The notes: generated by a model from the sequence alone, not told the origin. DNA of 8,215 nt from a bacterium (GCA_021781185.1 JAJXXI010000202.1:1-8215), one strand, 5' to 3'; counted from the stretch's first letter, positions 1 to 7,578 are shown. Translations and numbers: made by a program.

Positions 1-921
1 CGGCTCCACCACGCGCGCCATCAGGCCAAACTTGCCGAGCGGTTTGTTAATGACCCAGTTGTCATCGTAGCCGGGGCCGTATTGCAGGATGGTGTTGGGA
101 TCGTTGATGCGGGCGCCAATGGCCGTCGGTTTGCGAAAATCAAACGGCGTGCCGGTGACATCGGTAAACGCGCCGGTGGGGATCAATTTGCTGTCCACGG
201 TCGTAATTTCATTGGCGTTGATGTAAACCAAGTCGCCTAAAATGTCACCGTTCCCCTGTCCCGCGAGATTGAAGTAGGAATGATGCGTCAAATTCACCAC
301 GGTCGGTTTGTCGGTCGTGGCGGTAAATTGCAGTTTCAGGGCGTTGTCGTCCGTAAGCGTGTAGATCGCCGTTACCATGAGGTTTCCCGGAAACCCCTCC
401 TCGCCATCCTTGCTCAAGTAGGTCAGGATCAAAGCGGGACCCTCCGCCGTCTCCATCGGGCGTGCCGTCCACACGACCTTGTCAAACCCCTTGATGCCGC
501 CATGCAACGTGTTGCCATGATCGTTCTGGGGAAGCGTGTAGGTGTGGCCGTCAAGCGTGAACTGTCCGCCGGCGATGCGGTTGCCGTAACGTCCGATAAG
601 CGCGCCAAAATACGGGCAGTTTTTTACATAGTGATCGTTCGTATAACCGTCCAGGTTGTCGAAGCCGAGCACGATGTCGCCCAGCTTGCCGTTCTTGTCC
701 GGCATCTTCAGCGACTGCACAATGCCGCCATAGGTCATGATGCGCGCCTCGGCACCCCGCGCATTTTGCAGTGTGTAAATTTCCACGGGTGTGCCGTCCG
801 GCGTCTTGCCGAAATCGGCTTTGGTGATGGGGGGATATGTTTTGGTCATGGTAGCGCAGCCTACAAGACAGGTCGCACCGAGTCCAGCCGTTGCCAGAGC
901 AATGAGTTGCATTATTTTCAT
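1..921 (-). CDS. galM: Aldose 1-epimerase (mutarotase), predicted lipoprotein; C-terminus beyond window
   Basis: Aldose 1-epimerase interconverts the alpha and beta anomers of free aldoses. The 307 residues visible are in frame to the left edge, so the C-terminal part, including the catalytic Glu expected there, is outside the window. Seen: a lysine-containing start, a hydrophobic stretch and a lipobox L19-V-G-C22, followed by Ala23. This predicts a lipid-anchored protein, probably in the outer membrane facing the periplasm. Family motifs are GRYGNRI (110-116), NTLHGG (138-142, His140) and THHSYFNL (212-219, His214 matching the catalytic His of GalM). GYDDNWV (284-290) holds the substrate-binding Asp286; its next residue is Asp rather than the His common in this motif. 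The start at 921 is chosen because it gives the complete signal peptide; Met4 is also possible. It lies 16 nt after araD, so it is probably cotranscribed. No good ribosome binding site is visible. The family call is firm; the export call is strong but is a prediction. Confidence 0.93.
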   Translation of the reverse strand, partial: MKIMQLIALATAGLGATCLVGCATMTKTYPPITKADFGKTPDGTPVEIYTLQNARGAEARIMTYGGIVQSLKMPDKNGKLGDIVLGFDNLDGYTNDHYVKNCPYFGALIGRYGNRIAGGQFTLDGHTYTLPQNDHGNTLHGGIKGFDKVVWTARPMETAEGPALILTYLSKDGEEGFPGNLMVTAIYTLTDDNALKLQFTATTDKPTVVNLTHHSYFNLAGQGNGDILGDLVYINANEITTVDSKLIPTGAFTDVTGTPFDFRKPTAIGARINDPNTILQYGPGYDDNWVINKPLGKFGLMARVVEP

Positions 922-937
922 GGTTGATTTTGGTTGG

Positions 938-1636
938 TTATTTTTGGCCGTAATACGCACCCGGCCCGTGTTTGCGAAGAAAATGTTTGTCGAGCAGCAC
1001 CGATTGCATTGGCTTGATCTTCGGGTTAAGGCGCAGCGTTTCGCTGTTCAGGCGGGCGATAAATTCCAGCACGCTCGCATTGTGAACCGCATCGTGAACG
1101 TCCTTGCCCCAGGTGAACGGCCCATGGCTCGCCACCAGCACGGCGGGATGTTGCAGCGGATCGAACTTCAATTTCCTGAACGTCTCCACAATGACATCAC
1201 CCGTATTCGCCTCGTAATCCGTTTTGATTTCCGCCGCCGTGAGTTTGCGCGTGCAGGGCACATCGCCATACCAGTAATCCGCCTGCGTCGTGCCATAGGC
1301 CAGCAGCGGCAGGCACGCCTGCGCCCACGACGTCGCGTAGAGGCTGTGCGTATGCACCACGCCGCCAATGCCCGCAAACGCGCGATACAGCACCAGATGC
1401 GTGGCCGTGTCCGAGCTGGGCTTGAGCCTGCCCTCGACAACCTTGCCCGTCTCCAGCGAGACGCAAACCATGTGCTGCGGCTTCATCTCGGAATACGGCA
1501 CGCCACTCGGCTTGATGACCATGATACCGCTCGCGCGATCCACCGCGCTGGCGTTGCCCCACGTCTGGATGACCAACCCTTCGGTCACCAAGTCGAGGTT
1601 TGCCCTGCACACTTCAACCTTTAATTTTTCGAGCAT
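938..1636 (-). CDS. araD: L-ribulose-5-phosphate 4-epimerase
   Basis: Converts L-ribulose 5-phosphate to D-xylulose 5-phosphate, the last arabinose-specific step before the pentose phosphate pathway; cytosolic, zinc-dependent class II aldolase/epimerase fold. The 232-residue product matches the usual length (E. coli AraD has 231). Visible motifs: TWGNASAVDR (25-34), KPSGV (42-46), KPSSDTATH (72-80) and HTHS (95-98). His95, His97 and His171 are the zinc ligands, with Asp76 also conserved. Asp120 and Tyr229, the proposed acid/base pair of the E. coli enzyme, fall at identical positions, as does Glu142. The ATG at 1636 is preferred over an in-frame TTG at 1669, because the protein then begins MLEKLK like E. 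coli AraD (MLEDLK), and the longer form would add 11 unmatched residues and overlap a hairpin. It follows araB by 74 nt and precedes galM by 16 nt. Confidence 0.97.
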   Translation of the reverse strand: MLEKLKVEVCRANLDLVTEGLVIQTWGNASAVDRASGIMVIKPSGVPYSEMKPQHMVCVSLETGKVVEGRLKPSSDTATHLVLYRAFAGIGGVVHTHSLYATSWAQACLPLLAYGTTQADYWYGDVPCTRKLTAAEIKTDYEANTGDVIVETFRKLKFDPLQHPAVLVASHGPFTWGKDVHDAVHNASVLEFIARLNSETLRLNPKIKPMQSVLLDKHFLRKHGPGAYYGQK

Positions 1637-1659
1637 AAAACAAATCGTCTTCAACCATG

Positions 1660-1684
1660 ACACCCACAAATTTTACGTTGGTGT
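1660..1684 (-). other. Intercistronic hairpin between araB and araD
   Basis: In the minus-strand transcript, ACACCAAC (1684-1677) can pair with GTGGGTGT (1667-1660). This gives seven of eight base pairs with one A-G mismatch around a 9-nt AT-rich loop. It sits about 23 nt upstream of the araD ATG. No U-tract follows, so it does not look like an intrinsic terminator. A role in mRNA processing or in tuning araD translation is inference; a chance structure is also possible. Confidence 0.4.
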
Positions 1685-1710
1685 TTCTGCCATGTGTTTC
1701 GCGGTTCCAA

Positions 1711-3387
1711 TCATTTCCGCACCCGGCTGCGAATCTCAATCAGTTTTTTCATCACGCCATGCAAATTCCCGTTCCATTGTATCGTGCCAAAAGCATCGTG
1801 TAGCTGTTTGTAGAGCGCGTATAGCTCCTTATAGACGGCGTGGGCTTTCGGATTCGGCTTGTAAACCTTCGGTTTCAAGCCGGTCATCTTTTTCTGCGCT
1901 GCGGCAAAATCCTTGTGTGCGCCGGCCACGACTGCGGCCGCAATGGCCGAACCCAACGCGCAGGTCTGGGCGGACCGGCTGATCTTCATCGGCCGCCCCG
2001 TGATGTCGGCATAGGTTTGCATGACGAGTGCACTCTTGTCCGCGATGCCGCCGCAGTTCACGACTTCGGAAATCTTCACGCCGTATTCCTCGTAGCGGTT
2101 GATGATGGTCAAAGCGCCGAAAGCCGTCGCCTCGACCAGCGCGCGATAGACTTCCACCGGCGTGGTGTAAAGCGTCTGGCCGAGGAGCAGGCCGGTGAGT
2201 TGTTGATCCACAAGAATGGTGCGGTTGCCGTTGTTCCAGTCCAGCGCGAGCAAGCCGCTTTCACCGGGCTGAAGTTTCAAGGCGGCTTCATCAAGCTGCC
2301 GGTGCGACAACGCCATTTTTCCGCCCGGCTGAATGTAATCCACCCACCAGTTAAAAATATCGCCGACCGCCGATTGCCCGGCCTCGATGCCGAAATAACC
2401 AGGCACCACGCTGCCATTCACAATGCCGCAGACACCGGGAATGTCCGCGAGTTTGGCGGTGTTCACCCGCACGCTGATATCGCAGGTGCTCGTGCCGATG
2501 ATCTTCACCAGCGTGCCTGGTTTCACCCCGGCACCGATGGCCCCGGTATGGGCGTCGAACGCGCCAACAGTCACGGGAATGCCGGCCGGCAGGCCGGTTT
2601 GTTTCGCCCAGTCCGCCGTCAGCGCGCCCACGGCGGAATCCACGGCCAGCACGCGGGTCGGCAAGCGGTCGCGTAACGCGCCGAGCTTGGGATCAAGCTT
2701 GGAAAGAAAGGCTTTGTCCGGATAACCACCCCACGTCGCGCTATACATCGCCTTGTGGCCGGCGGCGCAAATGCCGGCGATGAACTTGTCGGGATGCAGC
2801 GTGCCGGTCAGCGCGGCGGGAACAAAGTCGGACAACTCGATCCATGAGTGCGCGGCCTGGAACACTGCCGGTGCGGTGCGGAGGCATTTCAGGATTTTGC
2901 TGAAGAACCATTCGCTGGAATACGTCCCGCCGCATTTGGCAAGATATGGCGGGCGCATTTTTCCGGCAAGCGCCGTGATTTCAGCCGCTTCAGCGATGCC
3001 GGTATGATCCTTCCACAACCACGCCATGGCCGCGGGATTGCCGGCAAATTTTTTCTGAAATACGAGCGGCTGGCCGTTGGCATCCACGGGCAGCGGCGTG
3101 CTCCCGGTGGTGTCCACGCCGATACCGATCACCTGCCCGGCCTCGAAGCCCTTGACGGATTGCTTCGCCAGCGCGAGCGCCTGCCGGATGGTGATGGCCG
3201 CACCTTTCAAATAATCGGCCGGATGCTGGCGTGCCAGGTTCGGATCCCGGCCGAGAATGACGCCGGCGGTGCCATGTTCATAACCCCAAACTGCGGCGGC
3301 TATCTCCGCCCCGTTGGCAACGTTGACGATCAGGGCGCGAACCGAGTTCGTGCCGTAGTCCAAACCGATGGTGTATCGAGCGCTCAT
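1711..3387 (-). CDS. araB: L-ribulokinase (FGGY carbohydrate kinase family)
   Basis: Phosphorylates L-ribulose to L-ribulose 5-phosphate with ATP, the second step of arabinose breakdown; cytosolic. The 558-residue product is close to E. coli AraB (566), and long compared with typical xylulokinases and glycerol kinases (about 500). It has the two FGGY actin-like halves. Visible features: the N-terminal phosphate loop GLDYGTNSVRA (8-18), VDTTGSTP (91-98), the catalytic Asp278 in GAFDAHTGAIG (275-285), and GTSTCD (298-303). ALVEATAFGA (416-425) and NCGGIADKS (444-452) belong to the C-terminal ATP-binding half. The ATG at 3387 is chosen because MSARYTIGLDYG aligns with the family N-terminus; an upstream start at 3444 would overlap the end of araA. 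It begins 20 nt after araA. A GGGA sequence 11 nt upstream is at best a weak ribosome binding site. The assignment as ribulokinase rather than xylulokinase rests on length, the overall sequence and its araA/araD neighbours. Confidence 0.96.
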   Translation of the reverse strand: MSARYTIGLDYGTNSVRALIVNVANGAEIAAAVWGYEHGTAGVILGRDPNLARQHPADYLKGAAITIRQALALAKQSVKGFEAGQVIGIGVDTTGSTPLPVDANGQPLVFQKKFAGNPAAMAWLWKDHTGIAEAAEITALAGKMRPPYLAKCGGTYSSEWFFSKILKCLRTAPAVFQAAHSWIELSDFVPAALTGTLHPDKFIAGICAAGHKAMYSATWGGYPDKAFLSKLDPKLGALRDRLPTRVLAVDSAVGALTADWAKQTGLPAGIPVTVGAFDAHTGAIGAGVKPGTLVKIIGTSTCDISVRVNTAKLADIPGVCGIVNGSVVPGYFGIEAGQSAVGDIFNWWVDYIQPGGKMALSHRQLDEAALKLQPGESGLLALDWNNGNRTILVDQQLTGLLLGQTLYTTPVEVYRALVEATAFGALTIINRYEEYGVKISEVVNCGGIADKSALVMQTYADITGRPMKISRSAQTCALGSAIAAAVVAGAHKDFAAAQKKMTGLKPKVYKPNPKAHAVYKELYALYKQLHDAFGTIQWNGNLHGVMKKLIEIRSRVRK

Positions 3388-3407
3388 ACGTTTATTGATC
3401 CCGTTGC

Positions 3408-4922
3408 TCAGCAAGCCCAGCCGCTCTTCAAACCGTAGGCACAATCGTTCCAGACAAGTTCCTGCTTGAACTGACGGAGCTTCGTGTCGGCATCAATCAC
3501 CACCACTTCCAGACCGGCCATCGCACCAAAATCTTCCATCATCTCGGTCGTCAGGGCCTGGCTGAATCCGGTGTGATGCGCACCGCCTGCATAAATCCAC
3601 GCGGCGCACGCATCCTCGAAATTCGGACGGCATTTCCAAACCGCCTGGGCCACCGGCAGCTTTGGCATCGGATGTTCCGGCGCGACCACGTCCACCTCGT
3701 TGATGAGCAGGCGGAAGCGGTTGCCGAAATCCATCAGTGCCGCGTTCAGCCCGCGACCGGCCGGCGTGTTGAAAACGAGCCGAGCCGGGTCGGCCTTGCC
3801 GCCAATGCCAAGCGGATGCACCTGCAATGATGCTTTGCCATCGGCAATAGACGGACAGATTTCCAACATGTGCGCGCCGAGAACCACCTTGTTGCCGGGT
3901 TGCAAATGGTAGGTGTAATCTTCCATGAACGAGGTGCCGCCTTCGAGGCCGGTGGCCATCACTTTCATCGCGCGGACAAGCGCGGCCGTCTTCCAGTCGC
4001 CCTCCCCGGCAAAACCGTAATTGTCTGCCATCAACCGCTGGGGAGCGAGTCCGGGCAGTTGAGCGAGCCCGTGCAGATCTTCGAACGTGGTGGTAAAGCC
4101 CTTGAAATCGCCGGCTTCAAGAAACGCGCGCAGCCCCAATTCAATGCGGGCCGCCTCGCGAATGGATTTATGACGTTTGCCGCCCTTGCGCAGATCGGCG
4201 GACATCTCGTAAGTGGATTCGTAGGTTTTGCACAACGCGTCAACCTCCTTGTCGGTGGCGGCGTTGACAAGCTTCACGAGATCGCCGACGCCGTGCGTGT
4301 TGACCGAGTAACCAAATTTGATCTGGGCGGAAACCTTGTCGCCATCGGTCACAGCCACCTCGCGCATGTTGTCGCCGAAGCGGACAAACTTGGCCGTCTG
4401 CCAGTCGGCCCACGCGGCGGCGGCCCGTGCCCACGCGCCAATTTTTTCCTGCGTGGATTTTTCCTGCCAGAAGCCAACAATCACTTTGCGGCTCAAGCGC
4501 AAACGGCTCCAGATGAACCCATGTTCGCGGTCGCCGTGCGCGGCCTGGTTCATGTTCATGAAATCCATGTCAATCGTCGCCCACGGAATGTCCCGGTTGT
4601 ATTGCGTGTGCAAATGCGCCACCGGCTTGCGCAACTGCTTGAGGCCGTTGATCCACATTTTGGATGGCGAAAAGGTGTGGCACCAGGTGATGAGGCCGAT
4701 GCACTTCGCGGCATTGTTCGCGGCCTGGCAAAGCTGGGTGATCGCGTCCGGCGTGACCAGCACCGGCTTGAACACAACCTTCACCGGAATTTCACCGGAA
4801 GCGTTGAGTGCCTTGGCGATTTCCTGCGAATGGAGCGCGACGGCTTTGAGGGTTTCGGGGCCATAAAGGTGCTGGCTGCCGGTGACAAACCAGACTTCAA
4901 ATTGCTTGAGATTAATGTTCAT
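3408..4922 (-). CDS. araA: L-arabinose isomerase
   Basis: Isomerises L-arabinose to L-ribulose, the first step of the pathway; a cytosolic, usually Mn-dependent enzyme that forms hexamers in E. coli. The product has 504 residues (E. coli 500) and resembles it throughout. Visible segments: the N-terminal [14 protein letters not shown] (8-21), [12 protein letters not shown] (80-91), [10 protein letters not shown] (306-315), [11 protein letters not shown] (329-339), GAHMLE (349-354), [12 protein letters not shown] (371-382) and [10 protein letters not shown] (445-454). Glu307, Glu334, His351 and the His449/450 pair correspond to the active-site and metal-binding residues E306, E333, H350 and H450 of the E. 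coli enzyme. The start at 4922 is supported by an AGGA motif five bases upstream, the only convincing ribosome binding site in the cluster. The gene lies 91 nt after xylA and 20 nt before araB. The C-terminus ends GLKSGWAC, slightly longer than in E. coli. Confidence 0.98.
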   Translation of the reverse strand: MNINLKQFEVWFVTGSQHLYGPETLKAVALHSQEIAKALNASGEIPVKVVFKPVLVTPDAITQLCQAANNAAKCIGLITWCHTFSPSKMWINGLKQLRKPVAHLHTQYNRDIPWATIDMDFMNMNQAAHGDREHGFIWSRLRLSRKVIVGFWQEKSTQEKIGAWARAAAAWADWQTAKFVRFGDNMREVAVTDGDKVSAQIKFGYSVNTHGVGDLVKLVNAATDKEVDALCKTYESTYEMSADLRKGGKRHKSIREAARIELGLRAFLEAGDFKGFTTTFEDLHGLAQLPGLAPQRLMADNYGFAGEGDWKTAALVRAMKVMATGLEGGTSFMEDYTYHLQPGNKVVLGAHMLEICPSIADGKASLQVHPLGIGGKADPARLVFNTPAGRGLNAALMDFGNRFRLLINEVDVVAPEHPMPKLPVAQAVWKCRPNFEDACAAWIYAGGAHHTGFSQALTTEMMEDFGAMAGLEVVVIDADTKLRQFKQELVWNDCAYGLKSGWAC

Positions 4923-4927
4923 AGATT

Positions 4928-4931
4928 TCCT
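4928..4931 (-). promoter_or_regulatory. Ribosome binding site of araA
   Basis: On the minus strand AGGA (followed by AA) ends five bases before the araA ATG, a good Shine-Dalgarno placement. It supports the start at 4922. The other genes of this cluster lack a comparable motif, which makes araA the best candidate for efficient independent translation. Confidence 0.65.
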
Positions 4932-4978
4932 GTTGGTGCAGTGGGTGCTTGTTTCTATTAAATGCGATTAATTGCGTT

Positions 4979-5009
4979 GTCGGCCGCCAAAAAAATAGTG
5001 GTGGCCAAC
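4979..5009 (-). other. Hairpin between xylA and araA
   Basis: Five to seven bases after the xylA stop codon, the minus-strand transcript can fold GTTGGCCACC (5009-5000) onto GGCGGCCGAC (4988-4979). The stem has nine paired positions, one of them G-U, and one A-C mismatch. The 11-nt loop carries seven U residues. No U-tract follows the 3' arm, so a classical intrinsic terminator is unlikely. The position directly behind xylA fits a 3'-end stabiliser or partial attenuator that would give more xylA than ara mRNA; this role is inference. Confidence 0.5.
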
Positions 5010-5013
5010 CTTT

Positions 5014-6327
5014 TCAGATGAATTCGTTGATGAGGTTTTCGAGGAATTCCTGGCGGCCGCTGACATTCGGCGTCACTTCGCCCTTCTTCAGCATGTAGGT
5101 TTCCAGTTCCTTGAAGCCCACCTTGCCTGCTTCAATCTTCGCGCCGATGCCAGACTCCCATGAGGAATAACGCTGTTTCACAAACTCGGCCAGACGACCA
5201 TCCTTGCGAATGGCGGCGGCGATTTTGAGTCCGCGCGCAAACGCGTCCATGCCCCCGATGTGCGCGTAAAACAAATCCACCGGCTCAAAACTCTCCCGCC
5301 GCACCTTCGCGTCGAAGTTCACACCGCCGGTCTTGAATCCGCCATACTTCAGCACGCTCAACATCGTGTAGGTCGTCAGGTAAATGTTCGTCGGAAACTG
5401 GTCCGTGTCCCAGCCCAGCAGCTCGTCGCCCGTATTCGCATCAATCGAACCCAAGGCACCCGCCGCACCGGCCACTTCCAGATCGTGCTGCATGGTGTGG
5501 CCCGCCAGCGTCGCGTGGTTCGTCTCAATGTTCAATTTGAAGTGCGGCAGCAAATCATATTCGCGCAGGAAGTTCAGGCACGCCGCCGCATCCGAGTCAT
5601 ACTGGTGCTTGGTCGGTTCTTTCGGCTTGGGCTCAATGTAAAACTGGCCTTTGAATCCGATGGCTTTCTTGTGCGCCACCGCCAGGTGCAGGAACTTTGC
5701 CAGATGTTCCTGCTCACGCTTCATGTCGGTATTCAGCAGCGTCATGTAACCTTCGCGACCACCCCAGAAGGTGTAACCTTCGCCGCCCAGCTCATGCGTC
5801 ACCTCCATCGCCTTCTTCACCTGGCAGGCGGCAAACGCAAAGACGTCGGCGTTGCAGCTCGTGCTGGCGCCATGCACAAAGCGCGGATGCGAAAACAGGT
5901 TCGCCGTGCCCCACAGCAGCTTGGTGCCCGTGCGCTGCTGCTCAGCCTTCAACACCTTCGCCACCGCGTCAAAATTCCGGTTCGTTTCCTTGAGGTTCTT
6001 GCCTTCGGGGGCCACGTCCCGGTCGTGCCAGCAATAATACGGCGCGCCCAGCTTCTGGATGAATTCAAACGCCACGCGCACGCGCTTCTGGGCGTTGGCC
6101 ACGGAGTTCGAGCCGTCATCCCACGGCCGCTGCATGGTGCCCGCGCCAAACGGATCGCTGCCTGTGCCACGGAACGTGTGCCAGTAAACCACCGCAAACC
6201 GCAGATGCTCCCGCATCGTTTTGCCCTCGACGATTTCATCGGCCTGATAATGTTTGAACGCTAGCGGGTTCTTTGAATTCGGCCCTTCGTAGGCGATGGT
6301 TTTAATGTTTGGAAATGTGGATTTCAT
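5014..6327 (-). CDS. xylA: Xylose isomerase (class II type)
   Basis: Isomerises D-xylose to D-xylulose (also D-glucose to D-fructose); cytosolic TIM-barrel enzyme with two divalent metals. The 437-residue length is that of the longer class II enzymes (E. coli 440). Numbering matches E. coli XylA throughout: the catalytic pair His101 and Asp104 (WHDRD, 100-104), and Glu232 and Lys234 (IEPKPKEP, 231-238). Glu268 and His271 (NIETNHA, 266-272), Asp296, Asp307 and Asp309 (GWDTDQ, 305-310), and Asp339 (NFDAK, 337-341) are also present. All metal and catalytic residues are intact, so it should be active. The ATG at 6327 gives the usual N-terminus; the preceding C-rich 27 nt has no Shine-Dalgarno motif. 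It lies directly behind the ROK regulator and ahead of araA. No xylulokinase accompanies it in the window. Confidence 0.98.
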   Translation of the reverse strand: MKSTFPNIKTIAYEGPNSKNPLAFKHYQADEIVEGKTMREHLRFAVVYWHTFRGTGSDPFGAGTMQRPWDDGSNSVANAQKRVRVAFEFIQKLGAPYYCWHDRDVAPEGKNLKETNRNFDAVAKVLKAEQQRTGTKLLWGTANLFSHPRFVHGASTSCNADVFAFAACQVKKAMEVTHELGGEGYTFWGGREGYMTLLNTDMKREQEHLAKFLHLAVAHKKAIGFKGQFYIEPKPKEPTKHQYDSDAAACLNFLREYDLLPHFKLNIETNHATLAGHTMQHDLEVAGAAGALGSIDANTGDELLGWDTDQFPTNIYLTTYTMLSVLKYGGFKTGGVNFDAKVRRESFEPVDLFYAHIGGMDAFARGLKIAAAIRKDGRLAEFVKQRYSSWESGIGAKIEAGKVGFKELETYMLKKGEVTPNVSGRQEFLENLINEFI

Positions 6328-6332
6328 GTTGA

Positions 6333-6350
6333 GGTGATGGGGGTTATGGG
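6333..6350. repeat. Short tandem repeat in the regulator-xylA gap
   Basis: Two adjacent 9-mers, GGTGATGGG and GGTTATGGG on the plus strand, differ at one position. They fill most of the 27-nt gap between the regulator stop and the xylA start. On the mRNA they are C-rich and probably unstructured. They may be chance; no function is assigned. Confidence 0.35.
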
Positions 6351-6354
6351 AGTG

Positions 6355-7578
6355 TTAGGATCTATTATATTTCACCGCAGCGGTTTGCCGGCGGGCTGTT
6401 GTGGGGGTTTTGGGAGAAATTTCATTCGTGTCCGGAACGATCAGCTGCTCAATGCCTATGGCGACCAGACCGGCGGTGCGCCGACGCGGTGCGGCGACAC
6501 ATTCAACTGTGCCAAACTTGGCCCACATCGAACCGTTTTGGATGGCTTGGGAGAGATGCGCACACACGGCGGAAGGCAGCTCCGTAAGACTGCCGGTGAT
6601 AACCACCCGGCGCAGCCCGAGGACGTTGAGCGCCCCCGCAATGGACACGGCCGCCGCGTCGAGTGACTGGGCAAGCCAAGCGGGAATTCCTTTTTGGGAA
6701 ATATGCCGCTGCAAGCCGGCCCAGGAGTTTCTGGCACCACGCTGCGCCGCGCTGAAACTCTCCAAAAGCCCGCGCAGCGAGACGAGCGTTTCCATGCACC
6801 CCACCGAACCGCAGCCACATCGGCGCTGGTTGCCCAGCACGGGAGTGTGGCCGATTTCGCCGCTGATGGGCAGCGGATTGGCCAGCGGCTTGCCATCCAT
6901 GATGATTGCCCCGCCAACCCCTTCGCCAAAATCCACCAGGAGAAAATCATCGCTTCCCGGGGCGGCCAAATGGTGTCCCAAAGCGAGGGCACGCTCTTCT
7001 TGCACGATGAGCACCGGAACATTCCAAACCCGGCGAACTATTGAGGCCAGATCGGTTTTTTCGGTCCAGTGAAGATTCGGGGAAAATAAAATGCGGTTTT
7101 CCGTTTCATCCACAATGCCAGGAACGCTCAGCAGGACACCGAGAAAATCCTTGCCGCCAATTTTCCGGGCGGCGGTCCGCAACTGCCCCTCCCAAGTCTT
7201 GGCGGGACTGTCTCCGTCTGGATCCAGCGAAAAACTTACATGCCACTGGTCTTCGTCGGAGATTCCGAGCGACAGGCCGGCCACGGCGGTCTCCTGCAAT
7301 CCCAACTGGATGGCCAGCAGCCGTGACCGGGAGCGATTCAGCCGCAATTTCCGTCCGGGCCGCCCGCGCATAACCGATTCCGCGCCGTTGTCATCCGGCA
7401 ACACAAGCTCTTCCAGCACCCCGGAGACGAGCAACTCATCCACGATTTTCCCCGCCGTGGGCTGGCTCATGCCAAGCGACTTGGCCAGTTCCGCCCGTGA
7501 CGCCACGCCCAATTTCTGCAATTGCCGGAGCAAGGCGCGCCGGTTCAATTGGCCCATGCGGGAGGGGACGTAGATCAT
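6355..7578 (-). CDS. ROK-family transcriptional regulator, probable pentose repressor (XylR-like)
   Basis: Probable sugar-responsive DNA-binding regulator of the cluster; ROK regulators such as XylR, NagC and Mlc usually repress and respond to a sugar or sugar phosphate. The 407 residues show an N-terminal winged helix-turn-helix (about 10-60, core SRAELAKSLGMSQPT, 27-41), then a sugar-kinase-like ROK domain. That domain has DFGEGVGGA (216-224), ISGEIGHTPV (238-247) with the Glu241/His244 sugar/zinc site, and the zinc motif CGCGSVGCME (254-263; Cys254, Cys256, Cys261). The Asn-Asp pair that supplies the catalytic base in ROK kinases is replaced by Gln-Glu-Glu (193-195), consistent with a regulator rather than a kinase. 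The start may be 7578 or, in frame, Met8 at 7557; neither has a Shine-Dalgarno motif. It is first in line, 27 nt before xylA, which suggests autoregulation with the operon. The exact ligand (xylose, arabinose or both) cannot be read from sequence. Confidence 0.92.
   Translation of the reverse strand: MIYVPSRMGQLNRRALLRQLQKLGVASRAELAKSLGMSQPTAGKIVDELLVSGVLEELVLPDDNGAESVMRGRPGRKLRLNRSRSRLLAIQLGLQETAVAGLSLGISDEDQWHVSFSLDPDGDSPAKTWEGQLRTAARKIGGKDFLGVLLSVPGIVDETENRILFSPNLHWTEKTDLASIVRRVWNVPVLIVQEERALALGHHLAAPGSDDFLLVDFGEGVGGAIIMDGKPLANPLPISGEIGHTPVLGNQRRCGCGSVGCMETLVSLRGLLESFSAAQRGARNSWAGLQRHISQKGIPAWLAQSLDAAAVSIAGALNVLGLRRVVITGSLTELPSAVCAHLSQAIQNGSMWAKFGTVECVAAPRRRTAGLVAIGIEQLIVPDTNEISPKTPTTARRQTAAVKYNRS

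Noticed and set aside
791..1624. Long plus-strand open frame opposite araD
   Set aside because: It is antisense to a fully convincing araD, is rich in Arg, His and Ala as expected of a GC-rich shadow frame, and shows no recognisable motif.
1637..1669. Longer araD beginning at a TTG at 1669
   Set aside because: Adds 11 residues absent from AraD proteins and would place the start inside a hairpin; ATG at 1636 gives numbering identical to the E. coli enzyme.
3388..3444. Longer araB beginning at 3444 and overlapping the end of araA
   Set aside because: The extra 19 residues have no family counterpart; the ATG at 3387 gives the normal ribulokinase N-terminus just before GLDYGT.
3870..4961. 363-codon plus-strand open frame opposite araA
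   Set aside because: Antisense shadow of araA; composition is odd and there is no family resemblance. High GC content makes such frames common.
4979..5009. Intrinsic terminator after xylA
   Set aside because: The stem is good but no run of U follows it on the minus strand, and on the plus strand there is no gene for it to terminate.
5260..6264. 334-codon plus-strand open frame opposite xylA
   Set aside because: Antisense to an intact xylA with all catalytic residues; Arg/Val/His-rich shadow with no domain.
6401..7072. Plus-strand open frame opposite the ROK regulator
   Set aside because: Antisense shadow; the minus strand encodes a complete ROK protein with zinc motif and HTH.
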